Source of the DNA: CALDCK01 sp050618055
GTDB taxonomy: Bacteria > Myxococcota_A > UBA9160 > SMWR01
Length of the DNA: 24,135 nucleotides
Reading direction: 5' to 3'
NCBI GenBank assembly: GCA_050618055.1
Contig: JBNLVK010000019.1
Span: 1 to 24,135 of the forward strand
Numbering within the stretch: the stretch's first letter is position 1; each line of letters opens with the position of its first letter. The notes beneath the pieces are model-generated. The model was given only the letters and a program-made list of their open reading frames with translations. It did not search any database and was not told the origin of the DNA. The translations under genes were made by a program, and so were the position numbers. Shown piece after piece: positions 13,737 through 20,276 of the stretch.

Positions 13737-15548
13737 ATGCCGCCGACCCTGCGCGCCGCCTGCTGCGCCCTGCTGCTCGCCGGGCTCCCGGCCTGCGGCG
13801 GCGACGCGCCGCCCGCCGCCGACCCCGCCTCGCAGCGCAGCGTTCGCAGCGGCGCCGTGGTGGGCTTCGAGGACGACGGCGCCCACGTCTGGCGCGGCAT
13901 CCCGTTCGCGGCGCCGGCCCGCGGCGATCTGCGCTGGGCGCCGCCCGCGCCGCCGCAGCCGTGGCAGGGCGTGCGCGAGGCGCTCGACCTCGGTCCCGCC
14001 TGCCCGCAGCTCGACCAGGGCGGCGAGCCCACCGGCGACGAGGACTGCCTGGTTCTGAACGTGTTCGCCCCCCGCTTCGCGCCGCAGGAGGTTCCGGGCG
14101 CGGGGAGCCGGCTGCCGGTGATGGTCTTCATCCACGGCGGCGGCAACAGCATCGGATCCGCCGAGGTGTACGATGCGGCGCGACTGGCCCGGGACAACGG
14201 CGTGGTGGTGGTGACGGTCCACTACCGGCTGGGCGTGTTCGGCTGGTTCTCCCACCGGGCGCTGCGGCAGGACGCACCCTCGCCGGCCCACGCGTCCGGC
14301 AACTGGGGCACGCTCGACCTGGTGGCGGCCCTCGAGTGGGTGCGCGACGACGTCGCCGCCTTCGGCGGCGATCCGGAACGGGTGACCGTGTTCGGCGAGT
14401 CGGCCGGCGGCGTGAACGTCTACTCGCTGCTCATGTCGCCGCGCGCGCGCGGGCTCTTCCAGCGCGCCATCTCGCAGAGCGGCTTCGCCACCTCGTTCAC
14501 CCGCGCCCAGGCCGAGAACCGCACGGACGACCCGCAGCCCGGCGAGGCCGCCAGCTCCGGCGAGGTGCTGCTGTCGCTGCTCCAGCGCGACGGACGCGCC
14601 GGGGATCGCGACGCCGCCAAGGCGCTGGCCGACGGCATGTCGCTGTCGGAGATCGCCGACTACCTGCGCGGCAAGTCGGCCTTCGAGCTGCTCGGCCCCT
14701 TCCAGGAGGACGGCGTCGGCATGGGCGGCATGTACGTGGCGCCCTTCGTGCTGCGCGACGGATCGGTGATCCCCGACCGCGATCCGCTGGCGCTGTTCCG
14801 GGGCGGCGACTACAACCGGGTGCCGACGGTGCTGGGCACCAACCGCGACGAGCACAAGCTCTTCCTGGCCTTCATGTCGCCCCACGTGCGCCGCGTCCTC
14901 GGCGTCCCCGTCGGCTTCCACGACCAGCGCCGCTACGACCTGCTCTCCGAGTACGGCGCGAAGCTGTGGAAGGCTTCCGGGGCCGACGAGCCGGCCGCCG
15001 CCATGCGCGCCCGGCAGGGTCCCAGCGTCTGGGGCTACCGCTTCGACTGGGACGAGCTGGCGGAGCCGCTGTGGATCGACCTGCCCCGCCTGATCGGCGC
15101 CGGACACGCCATGGAGCTGTTCTTCGTGTTCGGCGGCACGCGCTCCGACTTCGCGCGTTGGGTGATGGACGACCTGGAGACCGCCGAGCGCCTGTCCGCC
15201 GAGATGCGCAGCTACTGGGCGGCCCTGGCCGCCCGCGGCGATCCGGGCCGCGGCCAGCGGGGCGAGCTTCCGCGCTGGACCGCCTGGGATCCGGCGCAGG
15301 GCGCGCCCAAGTTCATGGTCTTCGACTCGCCGTCCGACGGCGGCCTGCGCATGTCGGACGAGGCGCTGACCCGGGACGCGGTGCTGGCGAGCGTCGCGAC
15401 CGACGAGCGCATCGCCGGCCCCGAGGAGCGCTGCGAGATCTACCGGACCTTCGTGCAGTGGAGCGACGCGCTCACGCCCCAGGAGTACGCGGAGCTGCCC
15501 GGCTGCCGGGACTACCCGCTGCTCGCGCGCACCGCCTTCGAGGAGTAG
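13737..15548 (+). CDS. Type-B carboxylesterase, probable lipoprotein
   Basis: The 603-residue protein starts with a short hydrophobic leader ending in a lipobox-like LPAC (Cys20), so it is probably anchored to the outer membrane or periplasmic face. The carboxylesterase-B features are all present: EDCLVLNVF (102-110), the oxyanion segment FIHGGGN, and the nucleophile Ser222 in VFGESAGG. Glu372 (GTNRDEHKLF) and His457 (GAGHAMELFFVFGG) complete the triad. The length suits the family (500-600 aa). It hydrolyses esters, but the substrate is not predictable. The ATG at 13737 has GGAG directly against it, with no usable Shine-Dalgarno spacing. It follows the antiporter by 18 bp and is probably co-transcribed with it. 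It converges on the SDR gene with a 19-bp GC-rich gap. Confidence 0.9.
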   Translation: MPPTLRAACCALLLAGLPACGGDAPPAADPASQRSVRSGAVVGFEDDGAHVWRGIPFAAPARGDLRWAPPAPPQPWQGVREALDLGPACPQLDQGGEPTGDEDCLVLNVFAPRFAPQEVPGAGSRLPVMVFIHGGGNSIGSAEVYDAARLARDNGVVVVTVHYRLGVFGWFSHRALRQDAPSPAHASGNWGTLDLVAALEWVRDDVAAFGGDPERVTVFGESAGGVNVYSLLMSPRARGLFQRAISQSGFATSFTRAQAENRTDDPQPGEAASSGEVLLSLLQRDGRAGDRDAAKALADGMSLSEIADYLRGKSAFELLGPFQEDGVGMGGMYVAPFVLRDGSVIPDRDPLALFRGGDYNRVPTVLGTNRDEHKLFLAFMSPHVRRVLGVPVGFHDQRRYDLLSEYGAKLWKASGADEPAAAMRARQGPSVWGYRFDWDELAEPLWIDLPRLIGAGHAMELFFVFGGTRSDFARWVMDDLETAERLSAEMRSYWAALAARGDPGRGQRGELPRWTAWDPAQGAPKFMVFDSPSDGGLRMSDEALTRDAVLASVATDERIAGPEERCEIYRTFVQWSDALTPQEYAELPGCRDYPLLARTAFEE

Positions 15549-15567
15549 CGCGCCCGACGCCGCGCGC

Positions 15568-16371
15568 CTAGCGGTCCGGCGGCTCCTCCGGAAGCTCCGG
15601 AGCCCAGCCGGCACCGCCAATGTGGCTTCCGCCGTCGGCGAAGAGCGTGTTGCCGGTGACGTAGCGCGCGTCGTCGCTGGCCAGGAACAGGACCACCGGC
15701 GCGATGTCGTCCTCCGGGTCGCCGAGCCGGCCCATCGGGAGCTGCGCGTCCACCTTCTCGAACAGCGCGGGCATGCGCTCGCGCAGGGCGCGCGAGGCCT
15801 CGGTCTCGGCGGCCGGACACAGCACGTTCGCCGTGATCCCGAACGGCGCCCACTCGCGGGCGGCGGTGCGCGTCAGCGTCCGGAGCGCCTCCTTCGCCAT
15901 GTTGTAGTGGACCGTGTACATGTGGGCGTTCACGCCGTTCAGCGAGCACAGCGACACGACCCGGCCCCAGCCGCGCGCCTTCATGTGGGGGAAGCAGGCC
16001 TGCATGGCGAACAGGCAGGCGAGCGTGCCGACGTCGAAGGCACGGCGCACCGACGCCTCGTCCATCCACTCCACCCGCTTCAGCGCCGCCCCGCTCCAGG
16101 CGTTGTTGACCAGCACGTCGACGCCGCCGAAGCGTTCGACGGCGCGGGCGACCGCGGCCTCCACCTGCTCGCGATCGCCGACGTCGGTGGCGACGAACAG
16201 GCCCTCGCCGCCGAGCGCGTCGACCTCGCCGGCCACGCGCCGCCCCGCCGCCTCGTCGATCTCGGCCACGCACACCCGCGCCCCCTCCCGGGCGAAGCGC
16301 CGGGCGATGCCGCGCCCCACGCCGGCCCCGGCCCCGGTGACGAGCACCGTCCGCTGGGAGAAGGTCCCCAC
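15568..16371 (-). CDS. Short-chain dehydrogenase/reductase, classical type
   Basis: The 267-residue classical SDR has the cofactor motif TGAGAGVG (12-19), NNAW (89-92, a variant of NNAG), Ser140/Ser143, and the YxxxK pair Tyr156-Lys160 (HYNMAKEALRTL). It closes with NVLCPAAET and the C-terminal VTGNTLFADGGS typical of oxidoreductases related to FabG. All catalytic residues are present, unlike the SDR at 6020-6910. It oxidises or reduces an alcohol/ketone pair with NAD(P); the substrate is unknown. The GTG at 16371 lies 6 bp after the stop of the ligand-gated channel gene, so the two are co-transcribed. A functional link between a channel and an SDR is not obvious. Confidence 0.87.
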   Translation of the reverse strand: MGTFSQRTVLVTGAGAGVGRGIARRFAREGARVCVAEIDEAAGRRVAGEVDALGGEGLFVATDVGDREQVEAAVARAVERFGGVDVLVNNAWSGAALKRVEWMDEASVRRAFDVGTLACLFAMQACFPHMKARGWGRVVSLCSLNGVNAHMYTVHYNMAKEALRTLTRTAAREWAPFGITANVLCPAAETEASRALRERMPALFEKVDAQLPMGRLGDPEDDIAPVVLFLASDDARYVTGNTLFADGGSHIGGAGWAPELPEEPPDR

Positions 16372-16377
16372 GTCCCG

Positions 16378-17412
16378 CTAGGCCACCACCCAGCTCGTCG
16401 CGACGCCGACGAGCACGAGCAGCCCGAGATAGGTGAGGGGGAAGATCCAGCGGCAGTGGTGGTCGATGCGGTCGCCCTTCGCGACCTCGCCCCGGCGGTC
16501 GAGCATGCCCACCCAGAGGCTCACCACCACGCTGGCGCACACCACGAAGAAGCTCATGTTCAGGAAGCCGTTCATCAACGTCAGGTAGGAGATGCGCGGC
16601 AGGATCTCGCTCAGCACGATCTGGTAGGCGACGACGGTGAGCACCGCGACGAAGGAGATGTTGACCCGGTCGCCCACCGACGACTTGTCCATCCAGAAGA
16701 CCGACCAGGACAGCAGCACGATCACGAACAGCGGAACGACGACGAGCCGGATCATGAAGAGCGACTTGCGTCCGGCCTCGACGCTCAACACCAGGGTCGA
16801 CGCCGTCCCCGACCGGCGGACCGACGTCTCGATCCGCCCGATCTCCCACTGCGGGAGCCGCACGCCGTTGCCCTCGACCGGCGCCCCCGCGTGCTCGAAG
16901 ACCACCTCGCTCGCGTCGAAGCCCAGCACCTCGAACAGCGCCTCGAGCCGCTGGCGGTCGAAGGGGTAGGCGCGCAGGTCCAGGTCGGTCTTGGCCGCGG
17001 CGTTCAGGCGCTGGACCAGCCGCATCGACCCGTCGGGGCGCACGCGCAGCAGCACCCCGTTCTGCTCGAACAGGCCCGACTCGTTCACCAGCACCACCTG
17101 GGGGAACCATCCGGTGGCGATCTCGTCGAACTGGTAGTCCCCCTGGAAGACCTTCTCGTCGACGCCCGTCTCGCGCGGGTCGAAGGCCTGGCGCGCGTCC
17201 TGCCACTCGAGTACGAGGGACCCCTCGAATTCGAACACCTCCGACTCGTCGTCGATCCGGTTCAGGTCGCGCAGCTCGAACGAGGCGCGCACCACCACCG
17301 GCTCTCCACCGGGCCGCGGCGGAGGACCGAGCAGGAAGGGCTCGGCCGCGGCGGAGAGGGCGACGCAGGTCGATGCGGCCGCCAGGATGGCGAGCCAGAG
17401 ACGTGCCCTCAC
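16378..17412 (-). CDS. Prokaryotic pentameric ligand-gated ion channel (ELIC/GLIC-like)
   Basis: From the GTG at 17412 the protein has 344 residues: a clean signal peptide (RARLWLAILAAASTCVALSAAA), a beta-sandwich extracellular domain, and four membrane helices. Hallmarks are WFPQVVLVN, the Cys-less Cys-loop equivalent DLRAYPFDRQRL (about 145-156), the M1 Pro227 (VVVPLFVIVLLSWSVFW), M2 running from D248 to E269 with TVVAY, and ILPRISY after M2. M1-M2 closely recalls Erwinia ELIC. Asp at -1' and Glu at 20' suggest a cation channel. Longer reading from GTG 17451 is possible. I prefer 17412 because its GTG overlaps the TGA of a 24-codon ORF with a strong ribosome-binding site and because the signal peptide then starts normally. 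An SDR follows 6 bp later. Confidence 0.9.
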   Translation of the reverse strand: MRARLWLAILAAASTCVALSAAAEPFLLGPPPRPGGEPVVVRASFELRDLNRIDDESEVFEFEGSLVLEWQDARQAFDPRETGVDEKVFQGDYQFDEIATGWFPQVVLVNESGLFEQNGVLLRVRPDGSMRLVQRLNAAAKTDLDLRAYPFDRQRLEALFEVLGFDASEVVFEHAGAPVEGNGVRLPQWEIGRIETSVRRSGTASTLVLSVEAGRKSLFMIRLVVVPLFVIVLLSWSVFWMDKSSVGDRVNISFVAVLTVVAYQIVLSEILPRISYLTLMNGFLNMSFFVVCASVVVSLWVGMLDRRGEVAKGDRIDHHCRWIFPLTYLGLLVLVGVATSWVVA

Positions 17413-17483
17413 CGGCGCACCGGCGAGCGGCGGGCCGGGAGCGACGGACACGGGACGCCGAACAGCGCCGGCGATCGGGACAT
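17409..17483 (-). CDS. Possible 24-residue upstream ORF coupled to the channel gene
   Basis: The ATG at 17483 has the best ribosome-binding site of this region (GGGGGAGG, 5 nt upstream). The frame encodes a short Pro/Arg/Ser-rich peptide (start MSRSPALFGVP) and stops at TGA 17411-17409. That stop overlaps the GTG at 17412 as GTGA. It could deliver ribosomes to the channel start (translational coupling) or be a leader peptide; alternatively it is chance in a GC-rich leader. No homology is claimed. Confidence 0.35.
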   Translation of the reverse strand: MSRSPALFGVPCPSLPARRSPVRR

Positions 17484-17534
17484 GCGGGCCTCCCCCTGGA
17501 GTCGGGCACCACCTTTACGTAGCCCGGCGACGCT

Positions 17535-17563
17535 CTGTCAAGGACGGCCGGCTCCCGTAGAAT
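17535..17563 (+). promoter_or_regulatory. Putative promoter for the EthD-like gene (CTGTCA - 17 bp - TAGAAT)
   Basis: The -35 CTGTCA (17535-17540) matches TTGACA at 4 of 6 positions. After a 17-bp spacer, the -10 TAGAAT (17558-17563) lies 9 nt before the ATG at 17573. There is no Shine-Dalgarno, so the mRNA may be leaderless or nearly so. On the opposite strand the same bases read TTGACA (17541-17536), a perfect -35 facing the channel gene. Confidence 0.55.
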
Positions 17564-17572
17564 GGATCGCCC

Positions 17573-18235
17573 ATGCGAGCCCTGCTCCACCTGGCGCCGC
17601 GCATCCACGGCGAGTCCGCCTTCGCCGAGCGCCTGGCCGCGCTGGCCGGCGAGATGGCGGAGCGGGCGGCGCGACGCGGCGCGCGGCTCACCGCCCTGGA
17701 GCGCCTGGCCGACGATCCGATGGGGCCGCACACCCCGTATCGTTCGGTGATCGAGCTGACCGGCGAGGCGCTCGCGCCGTCCCTGGTGGAGGAGCTGACC
17801 GCCGGACTGGGCGACGCGCTCGACGACGTGGCCCACGTCGACTTGTGCACGCTGCTGTGGGGCGAGGACCGGGTGTTCGTGGCGTCCGCGGGTGCGCCGG
17901 TCCGCTACCAGTACCTGATGCGGCGGAACGCCCGGTTTACCCACGACGCCTACCTGAAGCGCTACGCCGAGGGCCATTCCAGGTTCGGCGTGGAGGCGCC
18001 GGGCAAGCGCGGCTACGTGCAGTTCCACGGCGACCCGCAGACGTCGCGGGCGCTGGCGCACGCGGCGGGCGTGGGCCTGTGGAACGTCGACAGCATCGCC
18101 GAGCTCCACCTGGACTCGAAGGAGACCTGGTTCCGGGCCATGCGCGACGCCGGCTTCGGCCCGGAGCCGTTGGCCGACGAGGAGCACTTCGTCGATCGCT
18201 CCCGCTCCTGGGACATGCTCCTGCGCGTGGCGTAG
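17573..18235 (+). CDS. EthD-domain-like protein (dimeric alpha/beta barrel)
   Basis: The 220-residue protein appears to hold two ferredoxin-like halves. The C-terminal half (110-218) has the EthD look: a FTHDAYLKRYAEGHSRFG helix, a GYVQFH strand, WNVDSIAELHLDSKETWFRAM, and the closing DEEHFVDRSRS. The N-terminal half (1-105) is a more divergent copy. EthD proteins are small dimeric alpha/beta-barrel proteins associated with degradation of ethers, polyketides and steroids; their exact reaction is usually unknown. The ATG has no ribosome-binding site and lies 9 nt after the -10. It precedes the enoyl-CoA hydratase-family gene by 36 bp, which supports a catabolic role. Confidence 0.72.
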   Translation: MRALLHLAPRIHGESAFAERLAALAGEMAERAARRGARLTALERLADDPMGPHTPYRSVIELTGEALAPSLVEELTAGLGDALDDVAHVDLCTLLWGEDRVFVASAGAPVRYQYLMRRNARFTHDAYLKRYAEGHSRFGVEAPGKRGYVQFHGDPQTSRALAHAAGVGLWNVDSIAELHLDSKETWFRAMRDAGFGPEPLADEEHFVDRSRSWDMLLRVA

Positions 18236-18238
18236 ACT
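18210..18238 (+). promoter_or_regulatory. Putative internal promoter for the enoyl-CoA hydratase-family gene
   Basis: The -35 GGGACA (18210-18215, 4 of 6 matches), a 17-bp spacer and the -10 TAGACT (18233-18238) overlap the end of the EthD-like gene. A leader of about 27 nt with GAGGAG would precede the ATG at 18272. The motif may be chance, since it lies partly in coding sequence. Confidence 0.35.
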
Positions 18239-18271
18239 CGGCCCTCCCCGAGAAACCCCGAGGAGATCCCC

Positions 18272-19105
18272 ATGGCAGACGACGTCGTCCTGGTCGACGA
18301 TCCCGCGCCCCACGTCCGGCGCATCACCCTGAACCGGCCCGACAAGCGCAACGCGCTGAACCATGCCCTGCGCGGCGGCATCCTCGAGGCGCTGAAGGCG
18401 GCCGACGCCGACGACGACGTGCGCGTGATGATCGTGCGCGGCGCCGGCAAGTGCTTCTCGTCGGGCTACGACCTGGGCGGCGGCAACGAGGGCCAGGAGT
18501 TCCCCTGGGACACCGCCGGCGGCGACGGACACTGGCCCCGCCACGTGACCCGCGGCTGGATGGACATCTGGGAGCTGGGCAAGCCGGTGATCGCCCAGGT
18601 GCACGGCTTCTGCCTGGCCGGCGGCAGCGAGCTCGCCACCTGCTGCGACCTGGTCTACATGGCCGACGACGCGCAGATGGGATACCCGGCGGTGCGCTTC
18701 GGCGTTCCCGACAACCACTTCCACGCCTGGTTCGTCGGCATGCGCAAGGCGATGGAGATGATGGTCACCGGCGACTCCATCGACGGCAGGGAGGCGGAGC
18801 GGCTGGGCTGGGCCAACAAGTCGGTCCCGGCCGACCAGCTCGAGGAGCACGTGCTCGACGTGGCGAAGCGCATCACCCAGATGCCCATGGACATGGTGCA
18901 GCTGAACAAGCGCGTGGTGCACCGGCAGATGGAGATCATGGGCCTGCACACCGGCATCCGCGCCGGTAGCGAGCTGTGCGCACTGGGCGTGCACCAGAAG
19001 AGCATGCACGCCTTCCTGAAGAACACGGCCGAGAAGGGACTGAAGGGCGCCCTCCAGGAACGCGACGAGCCCTTCGGCGACTACCGCACCGGCGAGAAGG
19101 GCTGA
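18272..19105 (+). CDS. Enoyl-CoA hydratase/isomerase (crotonase) family protein
   Basis: The 277-residue crotonase-fold protein has LNRPDKRNALN (20-30), the first oxyanion segment GKCFSSGYDLGG, and the second at GFCLAGGSELATCCDL (112-127). Glu120 corresponds to the crotonase Glu144. The second catalytic Glu, crotonase Glu164 in the P-E-x-x-x-G segment, is Ala140 here (GYPAVRFG). Ordinary 2-enoyl-CoA hydration needs both, so this is probably another crotonase-superfamily reaction (for example isomerase, dehydratase, decarboxylase or hydrolase) or a changed hydratase. The ATG follows GAGGAG at good spacing. It is 7 bp from the alpha/beta-hydrolase gene downstream, so an acyl-CoA pathway module with the hydrolase and EthD-like genes is likely. 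Confidence 0.88.
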   Translation: MADDVVLVDDPAPHVRRITLNRPDKRNALNHALRGGILEALKAADADDDVRVMIVRGAGKCFSSGYDLGGGNEGQEFPWDTAGGDGHWPRHVTRGWMDIWELGKPVIAQVHGFCLAGGSELATCCDLVYMADDAQMGYPAVRFGVPDNHFHAWFVGMRKAMEMMVTGDSIDGREAERLGWANKSVPADQLEEHVLDVAKRITQMPMDMVQLNKRVVHRQMEIMGLHTGIRAGSELCALGVHQKSMHAFLKNTAEKGLKGALQERDEPFGDYRTGEKG

Positions 19106-19112
19106 GGGGGGC

Positions 19113-20195
19113 ATGGGCGGCTACGACCCCTTCGCGCGCGGGCCCCACCCGGCCGGCGTCCGCACCGTCCACTGGACCGACGCCCGGCGCGATCGGACGC
19201 TGCCCGTCGAGGTCTGGTACCCGGCGACCGAAGACCATCGGGGTCGGGACCTGGACGACGCCACGAAGGATCGCTTCAAGACGCTGCCCATGGCGCCCGA
19301 GGTGACCCAGGACGCGGTGCGCGACGCGGAGCCGCTGCCGGGCCCCCTGCCGCTCGTGGTCTTCTCCCACGGCTTCGGCGGCGACCGCCGGCAGACCACC
19401 CACCTGTGCACCCACTGGGCGAGCCACGGCTACCGGGTGGCGTCGATGGACCACGTCGGCAACACCGGCGCCGACATGCTGGCGATGGCCACCGGCGGCG
19501 CGCCAGCCGACCCGCGGGCGGTGATGGAGGGCTTCCTGGCCGACCGCCCCGCCGACGCCTCCTTCGTGATCGATCGCGCGCTGGAGGAGCTCGACGTCGA
19601 CGCCGGGCGCATCGGCATCTCCGGCCACAGCTTCGGCGGCTGGACCACCCTGGCCACCACCGCCCGCGACGAGCGCATCCGCGCCGCCCTGCCGCTGGCT
19701 CCGGCCGGCGGTCGTACGCCGCTCGCCCCGCCCGGCCCCTCGGGCGAGATGGCCGGCGCGCTGCCGCTCGACTGGACGCGGCCGGTACCGGTCCTGTTCC
19801 TGGTGGCGGAGCACGACACCCTGCTGCCGCTCGACGGCATGCGCGACCTGATGCAGCGCACGCCCGGTCCGGTGCGCGGCGTGAACCTGAAGGACGCCGA
19901 CCATTTCCACTTCTGCGATCGCGTCGAGCAGGTGCACGACATGTTCAAGGTGATGGGCGCGACGATCGCGGGCGCCACCGCCGGCGGCGGAGGGCCGGAC
20001 CTGACCGGCGTGATCGCGGCCATGAAGGGCAGCGCCGAGCTGTGCCCCGGCGACCACGCCTACACGCTGCTCCAGGGCCTGGGCCTCGCCCACATGGACG
20101 CCCACCTGAAGGAAGACGCCGACGCCGCCGGCCTGCTGTCCCGCGACCTCACGTCGCTGCTGGCCGAGCGCGGCGTGTCGATCGAAGAGCTCTAG
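19113..20195 (+). CDS. Alpha/beta hydrolase, dienelactone hydrolase/PAF-acetylhydrolase-like
   Basis: The 360-residue alpha/beta hydrolase has LPLVVFSHGFGGDRRQT (oxyanion segment, around 79-95), the nucleophile Ser173 in GISGHSFGGW, Asp235 (VAEHDTLLP) and His264 or His266 (ADHFHFCDR). The opening (an R-x-x-x-LPVEVWYPA strand, 28-38) matches proteins related to PAF-acetylhydrolase. The likely action is hydrolysis of a lactone or short-chain ester. The ATG at 19113 has a GAGGGGGG ribosome-binding site and starts 7 bp after the crotonase stop, so it is in the same operon. Its stop TAG (20193-20195) forms the left CTAG of the MITE-like element, and the gene is convergent with the membrane protein at 20273-23116. 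Confidence 0.88.
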   Translation: MGGYDPFARGPHPAGVRTVHWTDARRDRTLPVEVWYPATEDHRGRDLDDATKDRFKTLPMAPEVTQDAVRDAEPLPGPLPLVVFSHGFGGDRRQTTHLCTHWASHGYRVASMDHVGNTGADMLAMATGGAPADPRAVMEGFLADRPADASFVIDRALEELDVDAGRIGISGHSFGGWTTLATTARDERIRAALPLAPAGGRTPLAPPGPSGEMAGALPLDWTRPVPVLFLVAEHDTLLPLDGMRDLMQRTPGPVRGVNLKDADHFHFCDRVEQVHDMFKVMGATIAGATAGGGGPDLTGVIAAMKGSAELCPGDHAYTLLQGLGLAHMDAHLKEDADAAGLLSRDLTSLLAERGVSIEEL

Positions 20196-20276
20196 GGAAC
20201 GTCTGCACGAGCCGACTGCTCGGGCCATCCGTCTGGGATGACCCGAGCGAAACCACTTCGTGCAGACACTCCCTAG
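20192..20276. mobile_element. IS5-type MITE-like hairpin element between convergent genes
   Basis: Between the two convergent stop codons lies a nested inverted repeat. The outer arms are 20192-20210 and 20258-20276, complementary at 17 of 19 positions. Inside, GCTCGGG (20218-20224) pairs with CCCGAGC (20242-20248), and CATCC (20226-20230) pairs with GGATG (20236-20240) around the loop GTCTG. The ends are CTAG, 15-bp terminal repeats (GGAACGTCTGCACGA, and GGAGTGTCTGCACGA read from the other end), then CTAG. CTAG is a known 4-bp target and duplication for IS5-group elements, so a 77-bp non-autonomous element at 20196-20272 fits well. No T-run follows the stem, so it is not a classic terminator. 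Confidence 0.65.

Noticed and set aside
15549..15567. GC-rich short hairpin between the convergent esterase and SDR genes
   Set aside because: The stem is only about 5 bp in very GC-rich sequence, which is expected by chance.
12224..15571. A 1115-codon open frame on the plus strand
   Set aside because: It overlaps the antiporter and esterase in another frame, has Arg/Gly/Ala-rich composition, and shows no domain or motif.
15622..18969. A long plus-strand frame opposite the channel and SDR genes
   Set aside because: His/Arg/Gln/Asp-rich shadow sequence; the channel, SDR, EthD-like and crotonase genes explain the region.
20196..20272. Classical rho-independent terminator
   Set aside because: The stems are strong, but there is no T-run on either side; the CTAG ends and terminal repeats fit a mobile element better. 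A termination role is not excluded.
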